Source: a virus. Taken from it: DNA of 32,107 bases. The stretch's first letter is position 1, and every line of letters begins with the position of its first letter. Location: IMG/VR virus record IMGVR_UViG_3300044910_000278, positions 1-32,107 of that record. The stretch is one strand, 5' to 3'. Position numbers and translations under genes: made by a program. The notes beneath the pieces are model-generated. The model did not search any database and was not told where the DNA came from. It was given only the letters and a program-made list of their open reading frames with translations. This document shows positions 6,105 to 14,128 of this stretch, in pieces.

Positions 6105-8688
6105 AGTTATTTCTCATAATTTTACGTGCTTTAATTTTAGCTAACGTATTTCTTGTTTCGTTTATTGATTGCATTTCATGGATCATCATACCTAAATCGT
6201 TAGACTGCTGATCGGTTGACATTGCAGGTTCTTCTTGGTGTGGCACACCTGCTAATCGTAATACATCATGTTGTTCACGATCGCCGTCACTCGGATCTAA
6301 CTCATTGACTCGCGATATAACTTGTTTAACATCATCCGGGGTAGCATTTGAAAATTCCCCATCTTTAAAACCTTTTACGATTTTAGTTTTAACTCTAGTA
6401 CCACCGATTGTAAAATTGCGAGCTTCTTTATTCCAAAAACCTGCAATTGATTTTAAAATTTGGTGTATACCTGAATCGTGTTCACTTTCAGGAGCTTCCT
6501 CCTCCATGTCACCTTCACCAAACCCTGCTTCGTACGGAGTTAATCCACTTTCTCTAAGTGCATCACGGATAGTCATTCCTTCAGCAAACATTGTTTCTAA
6601 TGTTGCACCAGATGCTTTAGCTTTGATAAACTTGGCTTTAAGTTTAGCTTTCTTATGGTTGATACCTTCGTTTTCATGAAGTTTTTCAGTAGATGCTTGA
6701 TACATACGTTCTTGCTGATCTAAATCTGCTGCATGTCCACCAGATAACGCAATAAACTCTTTTTCGTACTTTGCAATTTGTGCAGGTGTTGCCCCGCTTG
6801 TTCTTGCATCTTGTAACCGAGCTCTTGCATTTGCAACTTCCGTTGAATGTGGATCTCTAATATAGCGTAGCTGGTCTGGTGTGTATGCTTCTTTGCCATC
6901 AACGTTATATTTCCAGGTGTCGTCTTCTGCTTCATCTTCATGTAACCCAGACAACTTACGAAGTTGTTGCAATTCTTCAGATACTGGCGCTGGTGGCACT
7001 TCGCCTTCTGGAGCTGGTGGCACCTCGCCTTCTGGAGCTGGGGGCATTTCACCTTCTGGAGCTGGTGGCAGTTCACCGCCTAAGTCTGTTGGCAGTTCAC
7101 CGCCTAAGTCTGGTGGCATGCCGCCGCCCATGCCGCCGCCTAAATCTGCAGGTGGTGTACTTTCCGGTGCAGGTGGTGTTGATGCAGCAGGCGCGGGTGT
7201 TGCACCGTTAGCATTAGGTGCTAGATCAGTTCCGCCTGTTTTGCCATCACCAAATACTAATTGAATTGCGACTCCAGGATCTTGTTGAGTTACATATTGT
7301 TGTATTAGTGGTCGTACATCTAAATCCGGATCAATATCTTTCAGCGAATCTAAAAATTCAGAATCATCAATTAAACCGGCTAAACTTTGAATAGCATTAA
7401 TACCATCCGGTCCGCCTCGTAATTCTTTTTCTAAAATTTTGTTTAATTTGTCAATTGCAACTTTTTGTGCATCTTTATTTGAACTAAACACTTCATCTTG
7501 ATCTTCAAGCATAATACGATTAATAAATGATTCAAATGCAACTTCTGGATCATAACTTTCTTTTTTATGGCTTGTATAACCTTTGTTCTTCATTGAATGT
7601 GCTAATGCCCAAGGATTATCAATTTCCTTGTGTTTCTTCATTGCCTTAACAGTGCCTTCCCAACCTTTAGGAGCAGCTTCATCCATAAAGTAATCTGCAG
7701 ATAATTCACAAACTGGTAATTCACTTTCATCTACAATGTTGTATAAGAACGGAAATACTGATTTCATTTCTTCATTAAAAGTACGTACAGTTAATCGATC
7801 AATCCAATCATTCATAACTGTTTCTGGAATTACCCGATCTTCTTGAACATTAAACGATTCTGCAAATTGTTGATAGTAAGCAGGGCGTTGTAAGCTATTA
7901 ATTTCTTTTTTAACTGCTTCAATTCGTTCAATTACACGAGATGTAACTGTTCCCATCGCTTCTGATAATTGAGATTGGCGACTAACATATCCTTTAAATT
8001 TACGTAAACTTGCTAATTCTTCGCTAAGTTTTGTAATGTGTTTACCGATGTTGTCGTACGGAATCCCACCGTGTTTAATATGTTCTGCTAATGCACGCGC
8101 ACCCGGTAAATGTTTATACGGGTATTTAAATCGCTCGCCGTCTGCATTTTCTACATAAATGCATTCGATATGCATTGTACGGCCTGCGGCTAACTCTGGA
8201 TTAATAGGTTGAGTATGTTTAACTATTAAACGAGCCTCACCTAGGTCTTGGTAACTTATTCTAGAAGTACCAAACATTTTACTTTCCATCATTGGTTGTT
8301 CCTTGGGTTTTGCTTGAAACTGATAGTCTCGTTTGTCTAAATTGCTCTTTCCAATGTTTTGCACATCAAAATTTAATAAGCGATTTTTAGCAAATTTTCT
8401 AAATGATCTTATAAATTTGTATGCATTGTGATGTGTGGTATTTGAATCGTCATCTACTAGATCACCACTAACTTGTACTACAACACCATCATCTATATCT
8501 AAAGTAATTGTAATAGTGCCAAGCGGTTCGCCATCTTCAGTATATTCAAACTCAAAGAATCTAGCACGTGGTATATCAGCTTTTTTACTTAGTACTGCTG
8601 CATTTTCGTCTCCCATTTTAATATCAGTGAAACGAGTTTGTATTTTGCCATAAAGGTCTAAAGCAATTTTATCTAAGTTGTTATCCAT
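6064..8688 (-). CDS. Large conserved phage protein of unknown function, probably virion-associated
   Basis: This 874-residue protein belongs to a family I recognise from large T4-like environmental phages, but its function is not known to me. An N-terminal domain (1-130) contains FFEFEYTEDGEPLGTITITL. Next comes a helical region containing LGEARLIVKH (about 150-160) and HLPGARALAEHIKHGGIPYD. A KAMKKHKEIDNPWALAHSMK segment near 355-375 recurs in other phage virion proteins. Residues about 523-571 are an eight-residue tandem repeat, PPAPEGEV-like. The C-terminal third is charged and helical and includes ELQQLRKLSGLHE and VLRLAGVPHQEE. A GAGGA ribosome site precedes the ATG. The position between gp17 and the peptidoglycan-binding pair suggests a head or tail-associated role, which is inferred. 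Confidence 0.85.
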   Translation of the reverse strand: MDNNLDKIALDLYGKIQTRFTDIKMGDENAAVLSKKADIPRARFFEFEYTEDGEPLGTITITLDIDDGVVVQVSGDLVDDDSNTTHHNAYKFIRSFRKFAKNRLLNFDVQNIGKSNLDKRDYQFQAKPKEQPMMESKMFGTSRISYQDLGEARLIVKHTQPINPELAAGRTMHIECIYVENADGERFKYPYKHLPGARALAEHIKHGGIPYDNIGKHITKLSEELASLRKFKGYVSRQSQLSEAMGTVTSRVIERIEAVKKEINSLQRPAYYQQFAESFNVQEDRVIPETVMNDWIDRLTVRTFNEEMKSVFPFLYNIVDESELPVCELSADYFMDEAAPKGWEGTVKAMKKHKEIDNPWALAHSMKNKGYTSHKKESYDPEVAFESFINRIMLEDQDEVFSSNKDAQKVAIDKLNKILEKELRGGPDGINAIQSLAGLIDDSEFLDSLKDIDPDLDVRPLIQQYVTQQDPGVAIQLVFGDGKTGGTDLAPNANGATPAPAASTPPAPESTPPADLGGGMGGGMPPDLGGELPTDLGGELPPAPEGEMPPAPEGEVPPAPEGEVPPAPVSEELQQLRKLSGLHEDEAEDDTWKYNVDGKEAYTPDQLRYIRDPHSTEVANARARLQDARTSGATPAQIAKYEKEFIALSGGHAADLDQQERMYQASTEKLHENEGINHKKAKLKAKFIKAKASGATLETMFAEGMTIRDALRESGLTPYEAGFGEGDMEEEAPESEHDSGIHQILKSIAGFWNKEARNFTIGGTRVKTKIVKGFKDGEFSNATPDDVKQVISRVNELDPSDGDREQHDVLRLAGVPHQEEPAMSTDQQSNDLGMMIHEMQSINETRNTLAKIKARKIMRNNYEKNYRKHASRIN
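6974..7117 (-). repeat. Six imperfect 24-bp tandem repeats
   Basis: Inside the 874-residue gene, six consecutive eight-codon units encode PPDLGGEL, PTDLGGEL, PPAPEGEM, PPAPEGEV, PPAPEGEV and PPAPVSEE. The three central units are nearly identical at DNA level, which points to recent slippage or unequal recombination. The product is a flexible acidic Pro-rich linker. Outer limits are good to a few bases. Confidence 0.8.
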
Positions 8689-8707
8689 TATGTATTCCTC
8701 ATAGTTA

Positions 8708-8715
8708 TATTTATT
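8708..8715 (-). promoter_or_regulatory. Late-promoter-like box upstream of the 874-residue gene
   Basis: AATAAATA on the minus strand, about 20 bases upstream of the ATG at 8688, matches the T4 late -10 element at seven of eight positions. The same variant occurs before other structural genes in this window. Confidence 0.4.
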
Positions 8716-8757
8716 TCAATGTGTGGTTAATTTCGAGTATTGCTAGAAGATTTTTGA

Positions 8758-10353
8758 TTAATGAGTAGATATAAAAATTGGTAATGGAGTTTCCCAGTCT
8801 TCGTCATATTCTCCTTCGATCCGCATTCTATCAAATACTTTTGGATCCCACTCTGCTAAAATAACAGTCATTCGTACTATAAGCAATAATGCCGATACTA
8901 AATCGTCATGTTGACCTGTTTTACCTTTAAAACTAATGCCATGTGCAATAAATGTTTTTAATTCACTAAGTAACGGTCTGCTGTTGATTGTCATTTTATC
9001 TTCTTCGATAAAGTATTTTAATCTAGAGCATGCTGATATTTTACTATTAAATGTAGTATTAAATCCTTTGCGGAATTTACGAACATGGCCTTTTCTACCT
9101 GGCTCACTTACAAATAATCCCGGAAACGATTCTTCCCCTAAATTCTCTATTACTACTAACGCGCTTTCGCCCACTGTATTATTTTCTACTGACCAATAAA
9201 TTGAATTGTATTGATCTTGTCCAATTTCATCTTGTATATATTTTAATATATCTCTAAATAACTTAACCTGGCTTTGTATAGGAGTGATGTTATGATGCCA
9301 CTCAGCAACTTGTGTCATTGATGGCAATTCAAATACTTCGATTGCTGCATAGTCTCCGCCTGTGCCTAAACTAGGATCTAACGCTACTAGATATAAGTTT
9401 TCCGAAGTTGGTTTTTTATACCATCTCACTTGCCCCATTTTTAATATTGGTTCTTTGCCTACCATATCTGCTAGCTTAATACTGTTAACAAGTGTTTCTT
9501 CGAATACTAAAAATTCGCACCCATACTCACGTCTAAACTTTTCTTCACCTATACGTCCAAGTTCGTTCTTTTTCCATTCTTCATCTCGATCCGGGTGTTC
9601 CCACCAGTTGGCTTTAAAACCACAGAATCCGTTGATACCAATTTTATCTAGCTTTTCATTACCGTACTCATCAAAAAAGTTTTGGCTTTCTTTCCAGAGT
9701 ATAGCAAATTGATCTTCATCACTATTAGGAGTAGATGTAATAATGCATCGACCACCTGTTGCTAGTGTAGGCGAAATAGATGTCCAAAATTCAGTAGCAA
9801 TATTTGGTTGTAAAAACGCAAACTCATCGCAGTATAGTAACGAAATACTCATACCTCGACCAGTAGTACCGGTAGTTGTTTGACTTACAATACGTGATCC
9901 GTTATCAAATTCCATCGATCCTTTATTATAACTAACAACCCCTGCTCGTAAAAAATCCGGACATAATTCGTATCCGTATCGTATACGTTGCATAATCTCT
10001 TGAGCGCCGGTATATTTATGAGCTGCGATTAATATAGTTTGATCTGGATGAAACATTGCATACCATAATAAGTATGCAGATGCACATGTTGTTTTTCCAC
10101 TTTGTCGTGGTAACATATTAATATTAAATCGATACGAATGATAACAATTTAATAATCGATTCTGATAATCAAATGGTTCAAATAAAAGTTTGCCTTGTAC
10201 CGGATGTTGAATATAAAAGAAATGTTTTGCAAAGTATATATAACCATTATCTGGTTGTGAACACATCTGCAAATCGGTGATTTGTTGTTCTGCAAATTTT
10301 TCAGTCTTGTGTGCCTTCTTAGTAAGCACCCCGTCTAACGATTTAGCTGCCAT
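8758..10353 (-). CDS. 17: Terminase large subunit gp17
   Basis: This 531-residue DNA-packaging motor protein has both expected domains. The ATPase shows Walker A PRQSGKTT (82-89), Walker B LLYCDE (172-177) and the coupling motif STPN (207-210). The RNase H-like nuclease shows acidic residues D326 (in VALDPSLG), E390 (in WSVENN) and D483/D484 (in GQHDDLVSA). It docks on the portal, pumps DNA into the prohead and cuts concatemers. T4 gp17 is 610 residues, so this is a slightly shorter form. The ribosome site is AAAGGA, 6 bases before the ATG. A strong terminator lies just upstream, so the gene probably has its own promoter. It is uninterrupted, with no intein or intron visible. Confidence 0.96.
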   Translation of the reverse strand: MAAKSLDGVLTKKAHKTEKFAEQQITDLQMCSQPDNGYIYFAKHFFYIQHPVQGKLLFEPFDYQNRLLNCYHSYRFNINMLPRQSGKTTCASAYLLWYAMFHPDQTILIAAHKYTGAQEIMQRIRYGYELCPDFLRAGVVSYNKGSMEFDNGSRIVSQTTTGTTGRGMSISLLYCDEFAFLQPNIATEFWTSISPTLATGGRCIITSTPNSDEDQFAILWKESQNFFDEYGNEKLDKIGINGFCGFKANWWEHPDRDEEWKKNELGRIGEEKFRREYGCEFLVFEETLVNSIKLADMVGKEPILKMGQVRWYKKPTSENLYLVALDPSLGTGGDYAAIEVFELPSMTQVAEWHHNITPIQSQVKLFRDILKYIQDEIGQDQYNSIYWSVENNTVGESALVVIENLGEESFPGLFVSEPGRKGHVRKFRKGFNTTFNSKISACSRLKYFIEEDKMTINSRPLLSELKTFIAHGISFKGKTGQHDDLVSALLLIVRMTVILAEWDPKVFDRMRIEGEYDEDWETPLPIFISTH

Positions 10354-10384
10354 AAATTATCCTTTTTTGTCATAATCGTATTTA

Positions 10385-10412
10385 CAAGAAAAAGCGGACA
10401 TGATGTCCGCTT
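10385..10412 (-). terminator. Strong rho-independent terminator before gp17
   Basis: A perfect 9-bp GC-rich stem (AAGCGGACA at 10392-10400, TGTCCGCTT at 10404-10412) with a 3-base loop is followed on the minus strand by a TTTTTCTTG tail. It lies about 30 bases beyond the stop of the 196-residue gene, ending the gp4-gp16-internal-protein unit. Confidence 0.88.
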
Positions 10413-10442
10413 TATGAATGCAGTATACAACAGGTAAACGTA

Positions 10443-11033
10443 TTATCTACTTCTTTTTTGATAAGGGTTACCTTGATCAATTGTTTTAGAAGATTCTTGC
10501 AATTTACGAGTTTTAATATCGTTATACAATGACGATAAGTTATGTACTAATGATTCGTTACGCATATTCCATGGATTACCACCGCCTGCTTGTTTAGGAG
10601 CTTCGTCACCTTTGCTAAACATGTCATCGCCTGTCGTAGTAACTGCGTCAATACCGAATGTAGTTGGGCCTGCGTCGCCATGTGCTGAATTTTTATAACT
10701 ATCGTCAATTACCGTTTCAATATCGTCAGAACCAAACAACGCATGTCCATCGTCATCATCTGGCATACCAGGTTTCATATCACCATGATGATCATCGTGA
10801 CTGTGATCATCGATACCTTTTAAGATATCCATTAAATCACGAATTCCACCAGCGCCTTTACTATTAATAGTAACGTTCATCGTTAACGATTCTTCAGGAT
10901 GTGACTGATTAGTTATTCCCATAATTGCCGCAGGAAGTCCCATGCCGTCATCGCCGCATTCGCCCATTGCGCATTCTACATCTCGACCTTCTTGAATATT
11001 TTGTAATTTGTGTGCTAACTCTTTAAAGTTCAT
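10443..11033 (-). CDS. Putative internal head protein with His/Asp-rich cluster
   Basis: This 196-residue protein has no enzyme domain I recognise. It starts MNFKELAHKLQNIQEGR. The IQEGR at 13-17 resembles the (L/I)-x-E prohead-protease site and the IxEGR of the two peptidoglycan-binding proteins. C21 and C26 follow. Residues about 50-73 (SLTMNVTINSKGAGGIRDL and on) form a segment I have met in other large phage proteins. Residues 75-104 are packed with His and Asp and could bind divalent metal. The C-terminus is basic (KTRKLQ...KRSR). The start overlaps the stop of the upstream gene as TAATG. It sits between the terminase subunits, so a head-core or packaging-related role is plausible but inferred. 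Confidence 0.8.
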   Translation of the reverse strand: MNFKELAHKLQNIQEGRDVECAMGECGDDGMGLPAAIMGITNQSHPEESLTMNVTINSKGAGGIRDLMDILKGIDDHSHDDHHGDMKPGMPDDDDGHALFGSDDIETVIDDSYKNSAHGDAGPTTFGIDAVTTTGDDMFSKGDEAPKQAGGGNPWNMRNESLVHNLSSLYNDIKTRKLQESSKTIDQGNPYQKRSR

Positions 11034-11659
11034 TATTTTTTCCCTGTAGTAGCAGTTGGCAGTATAACTTGTTTAGAGCCAATTGGACTAATTATTCCCA
11101 TCTTTTTATCAGATTTTGCAACTGCTGCTGTTTTTTCAACAGGTGCTTTTTTTGCTAACAATTTTTCATTAACGCCTTTATACTGTTCGCCTTGGTGTTT
11201 AACTTTTCCTAATTCTTTTAATAATGACATTGAATGTGCATCACCTACTAGATTTTGATTATTCTCTTTATCATAATCTTTACCTAGGAATGATTCGCCA
11301 GTTTTTTCATCATGTTCGTGATTAATTTCAGTTTCTTGTTGTTCTTTACGGTTACGTACTTTTACACAGCATTGTGATATACCTAATGATTCAGTAGCAA
11401 TATCTCGAAGTTGGTGACTAGTTGCTGGATAAGTTAATACTACATCGTACACTGTGACATTAATATTTTTATGTTCAGGAAAGTCAAATTGCGTTTCTTG
11501 AATTGGAGTACGCACACCTTCCGAAAAAGATTCAACAGTGAATCGGCCTAATGCAGTTTTAAGTTTATCAATATCACAATCTGTAGGTTCACCTGCAATT
11601 TTAATTTTAAATTCGTAAACCTGAGTTGATTCTAATAAGTGTTGTCTAAATGATTTCAT
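11033..11659 (-). CDS. Putative internal head protein with capsid-targeting-like N-terminus
   Basis: This 208-residue protein starts MKSFRQHLLES. T4 internal head proteins start with a very similar short peptide (MKTYQEFIAEA) that targets them to the scaffold core and is removed by the gp21 protease after Glu. Here LLE at 8-10 fits the (L/I)-x-E rule. Residues about 15-100 form an alpha/beta domain (VYEFKIKIAGEPTDCD, NVTVYDVVLTYPA). The C-terminal half is charged and Lys-rich (LLAKKAPVEKTAAVAK), consistent with a DNA-contacting protein. The ribosome site AGGA precedes the ATG, and a late-type box lies at 11678-11685. Packaging inside the head is inference. Confidence 0.82.
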   Translation of the reverse strand: MKSFRQHLLESTQVYEFKIKIAGEPTDCDIDKLKTALGRFTVESFSEGVRTPIQETQFDFPEHKNINVTVYDVVLTYPATSHQLRDIATESLGISQCCVKVRNRKEQQETEINHEHDEKTGESFLGKDYDKENNQNLVGDAHSMSLLKELGKVKHQGEQYKGVNEKLLAKKAPVEKTAAVAKSDKKMGIISPIGSKQVILPTATTGKK

Positions 11660-11677
11660 AATGTGTTCCTGATAGTA

Positions 11678-11685
11678 TATTTATT
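11678..11685 (-). promoter_or_regulatory. Late-promoter-like box upstream of the 208-residue gene
   Basis: AATAAATA on the minus strand lies about 19 bases upstream of the start at 11659 and overlaps the stop of gp16. The flanking bases (GAAATAAATATA) are the same as those of the box at 8708-8715. Confidence 0.4.
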
Positions 11686-12160
11686 TCATATTCTTTAATT
11701 TTTCGATAAGACTATTTCTGTCCGTAACGATAAAGCCGTCACCTGGAATATTAATACCACTATCTTCTTGATGTAAATCGTTATCTAATTTTTGTTTTTT
11801 AAGTTGCAACTCGATCATTTTAAGTTTTTTATCAATCTTTGCTGATTTAGCATCGATTGCATTCTTAAGCATACTTGCTGCTACCTCAAAAACTCGTCCG
11901 CTATATCTTGCTTCGACGTTCATTCCTAAATCCATTAAGTCGTCATATGCATCAGTAGCGCGTTGTGCTAGCGCATCAAATTCAGAATCACTAATATCAC
12001 CTAAGCCTTTTACATGAGGCAATGCTGCTGAAATTTTATCAAATTCTGACATTTCTCTAAATAACGGAACTGTATCAACTGGTACAGGTGTTTTTATTTT
12101 TTCTTCTGCTATAATAACTTTACTTTCTGGAAGATTTAGAAGTTCTTCAAGTTTCTTCAT
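11681..12160 (-). CDS. 16: Terminase small subunit gp16
   Basis: This 159-residue protein has almost the length of T4 gp16 (164). It starts MKKLEELLNLP. A helix-rich centre (ISDSEFDALAQRATDAYDDL, about 56-75) is followed by ARYSGRVFEVAASMLKNAID and a long Lys-rich coiled coil (AKSAKIDKKLKMIELQLKKQK, about 104-124). This order is typical of T4-type small terminases, which form rings that regulate the gp17 motor and select DNA for packaging. The C-terminus (FIVTDRNSLIEKLK) also fits the end of the family. AGGAT precedes the ATG. It lies directly after gp4 and in the same block as gp17. Confidence 0.75.
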   Translation of the reverse strand: MKKLEELLNLPESKVIIAEEKIKTPVPVDTVPLFREMSEFDKISAALPHVKGLGDISDSEFDALAQRATDAYDDLMDLGMNVEARYSGRVFEVAASMLKNAIDAKSAKIDKKLKMIELQLKKQKLDNDLHQEDSGINIPGDGFIVTDRNSLIEKLKNMK

Positions 12161-12213
12161 GGGTTATCCTATATAATACCGAATTGATAACATACTTGTT
12201 ACCTTGTAAACTG

Positions 12214-12221
12214 TATTTATT
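12214..12221 (-). promoter_or_regulatory. Late-promoter-like box upstream of gp16
   Basis: AATAAATA on the minus strand overlaps the stop codon of gp4 and lies about 54 bases before the gp16 start. It continues as ACAGTT, the same six bases that follow the TATAAATA before the sheath gene. Confidence 0.4.
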
Positions 12222-12660
12222 TACCTTTCCCATTCCAGAAGAGATCATTTTCGTTAATAACTCTAAACACAATGCTGTGTTGTTTACAGTAAGCAGTTGC
12301 AGCTGCCCATTTTGCTTGATTCTTAACAAATTGAGATTGGTTGTATTTGTTTTTACCGACGCGTTCTAAGATATGCTGGCTTGCAGGTTTAATTTCAATT
12401 AATTCATTATGAAGCTTATTATGTTTATCTATATATTGAATAAAAAAATCAGGTAAGTAAATAGTATTTCGATTAGTTAATGGATCTCTATACGGAATAG
12501 TAATTGCTTCACTTGCCCATTTAATTACGCTCGCATTTGAATCACAAAAGTTCATAAAACTCCATTCCCAAGAACTTCGATAGTATGGTATTTTAGTACC
12601 AACATACTTATCTGGATTAGATGTAGTAAATTTTCCTTTTGCAAATTTACGACTGCTCAT
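12217..12660 (-). CDS. 4: Head completion protein gp4, TnsA/PD-(D/E)xK-nuclease-like
   Basis: This 147-residue protein matches T4 gp4 (150 residues) along its length: KGKFTTSNPDKYVG at 8-21, YYRSSWEWSFM at 26-36, WASEAITIPYRDPLT at 48-62, YLPDFFIQY at 68-76, ELIEIKP at 86-92. gp4 acts on the filled head before tail joining. The residues E32, D71 and E89-x-K91 form a complete TnsA-like nuclease pattern, so a DNA-trimming activity at the head vertex is possible. Translation is coupled to the upstream 122-residue gene by an ATGA overlap. The gene lies directly before gp16. Confidence 0.93.
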   Translation of the reverse strand: MSSRKFAKGKFTTSNPDKYVGTKIPYYRSSWEWSFMNFCDSNASVIKWASEAITIPYRDPLTNRNTIYLPDFFIQYIDKHNKLHNELIEIKPASQHILERVGKNKYNQSQFVKNQAKWAAATAYCKQHSIVFRVINENDLFWNGKGK

Positions 12661-13025
12661 AATAGTATATTTCTTGATTCAAATGTATTTTCTAAAAACT
12701 TAATCCTGTACCCTAGCAGACTAGTAGGTTCTCTATATGAATTTAAAATTTGTGCAACTACTTGATTTAACTGTAACGTCGGTAATGATTTAAGTGATTC
12801 AAGTAATGTAAATACAGGTACATTATCAGTGCGTGCTTGATTTAAAAATACAATGCCAGTTGCCCTTGCACTGTCTGTATCAAAATTACGTCGTTGGAAG
12901 AACCCGATCACCGCGTCAATTTCCTCACTAGGGAAGGTTACTTCAGTTTTATGGAACTTGTCAAAGAACGATTTAACTTCAGTTAAACTGCTAGTAGTGG
13001 TATCGCTTGGTAAATTAGTAGTCAT
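12657..13025 (-). CDS. Conserved small phage protein, tail/baseplate block
   Basis: This 122-residue, mainly helical protein resembles a family common in cyanophage-like genomes: a Ser/Thr-rich start, then SFFDKFHKTEVTFPSEEIDA, a segment like FFQRRNFDTDSARATGIVFL (about 48-67), ARTDNVPVFTLLESLK and QLNQVVAQILNSYR. I know of no assigned function. AAGGA lies 7 bases before the ATG. It overlaps gp4 by four bases (ATGA) and follows the tube-like protein by 11 bases, so it is expressed with tail and head-completion genes. A small assembly factor or a minor structural protein are both possible. Confidence 0.82.
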   Translation of the reverse strand: MTTNLPSDTTTSSLTEVKSFFDKFHKTEVTFPSEEIDAVIGFFQRRNFDTDSARATGIVFLNQARTDNVPVFTLLESLKSLPTLQLNQVVAQILNSYREPTSLLGYRIKFLENTFESRNILL

Positions 13026-13036
13026 TTTGTATCCTT

Positions 13037-14041
13037 TTATACATTGTTAGCGTACTTTGCAGTGATAGGTGTAGTTGTAGTAGCCGGAGCAGCAGTAGAA
13101 ATTGTTGACACCGGAGATGCAGTAGTAGTTGATGTTGCAGTTGATGCAATAGCAATACCTGAACCATTATCAACTGCAGCAGTGCTTAACGAGGTTGCCG
13201 ACGGTGATTGCTTAATAACTTGTTTAATAATAGAGGTTGGAATAGAATCTCTTGCACCGACCGAAGACGCAAATGACGGATATGATGCAGTATTAGCAGG
13301 AAATTTACTAGATAACGGAGATGGCATCCAATCGTAATGCACTGCACCGAAACCCTCCATTTGGCCGTCATCAACAAATCCTGTATTATACGACACTGAC
13401 TCATATGCTAATTTCATATCAATTGAATGCGATTCGCCTAAATGATAGCCAACTCCCCCGCCGGTCCACGATGTGATAACCGGATTAATTAACTTATAAC
13501 TTACATATTCATGGCGTGCCATTTGATATACTGTTATGTAATTAAAGAACGGTGCTACTGGACCTTTATAACCATACGGTGTTGTTATAAACGACGATGG
13601 TCTAGTTGCAGTTTTATTATATGTACCGTTTTTACCTGATACAGTCGGATCTTGATAATAATATTTGTAATATGCTTGCCATAGTTGATTAATTAATCCC
13701 ATGTTGTCGTCATGAAATGTGATATCAATGTCACCATACTTATGCTGATATTGTACTACTTTTTTTCGATTATATTGGTTTAATGTTTCAGTTGAAACTG
13801 TATATGCAGGTAACGTAGAGTTTTTAACTAGTAGGTTAATTTCATATTTAAGAGTTTCTAATAATTTTGCATTAACATTAGTTAATACTTTCCAATTAAC
13901 ATTAAATGCAACGTGAAATAGAAATTTGTTTTTAGGTAATAATCTAAATTGATCGTCGACAAATGTTCTTGCAGCGTGTTGTTTGCAACGAAGATGTTCA
14001 ACTGGATCAGAGATTAAATATTCATTAGGTGTAAATGCCAT
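13037..14041 (-). CDS. Tail-tube-like structural protein, probable baseplate/tube adaptor
   Basis: This 334-residue protein resembles a structural family common in T4-like environmental phages. It reads LFHVAFNVN near residues 41-49, then LPAYTVSTETLNQYNRKKVV near 98-117 and YGDIDITFHDD near 123-133. The tube-type pattern (an LP-x-Y/F strand, an 'NQYNRK' turn and a short strand before 'FHDD') is also what gp19, gp48 and gp54 share, so I infer a tube fold and a position where the tube meets the baseplate. The last 70 residues are Ser/Thr/Ala/Pro-rich and probably flexible. AAGGA lies close to the ATG. It follows gp19 after a terminator. Which T4 protein it replaces (gp54 or gp48) cannot be decided here. 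Confidence 0.75.
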   Translation of the reverse strand: MAFTPNEYLISDPVEHLRCKQHAARTFVDDQFRLLPKNKFLFHVAFNVNWKVLTNVNAKLLETLKYEINLLVKNSTLPAYTVSTETLNQYNRKKVVQYQHKYGDIDITFHDDNMGLINQLWQAYYKYYYQDPTVSGKNGTYNKTATRPSSFITTPYGYKGPVAPFFNYITVYQMARHEYVSYKLINPVITSWTGGGVGYHLGESHSIDMKLAYESVSYNTGFVDDGQMEGFGAVHYDWMPSPLSSKFPANTASYPSFASSVGARDSIPTSIIKQVIKQSPSATSLSTAAVDNGSGIAIASTATSTTTASPVSTISTAAPATTTTPITAKYANNV

Positions 14042-14046
14042 ATATA

Positions 14047-14054
14047 TATTTATC
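14047..14054 (-). promoter_or_regulatory. GATAAATA box at the start of the tube-like gene
   Basis: GATAAATA on the minus strand overlaps the AAGGA ribosome site and lies six bases before the ATG at 14041. A strong terminator follows gp19, so a promoter is needed near here. If this box is used as in T4, the transcript would start almost at the ATG, which makes its function uncertain. Confidence 0.3.
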
Positions 14055-14087
14055 CTTTTAATAAACTGGGTAGTTAATAATAGCTCA

Positions 14088-14110
14088 ATAAAAAGCCCGC
14101 AATGCGGGCT
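14088..14110 (-). terminator. Rho-independent terminator after gp19
   Basis: A perfect 7-bp GC-rich stem (AGCCCGC at 14094-14100, GCGGGCT at 14104-14110) with a 3-base loop is followed on the minus strand by TTTTATT. It lies 19 bases beyond the gp19 stop and should end the sheath-tube transcript. Confidence 0.88.
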
Positions 14111-14128
14111 CTTTATAGTAGTGTAATA

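Noticed and set aside
6879-7264. Two overlapping plus-strand frames of 110 and 127 residues
   Set aside because: Low-complexity shadows of the PPAPEGEV repeats of the 874-residue gene; neither has a ribosome site or a recognisable domain.
12147-12329. Minus-strand frame of 60 residues between gp16 and gp4
   Set aside because: Overlaps the end of gp4 in another frame and has no start signal of its own.
14041-14054. Leaderless transcript for the tube-like gene
   Set aside because: The GATAAATA overlaps a good AAGGA ribosome site, so the match is more simply explained by the AT-rich translation start.
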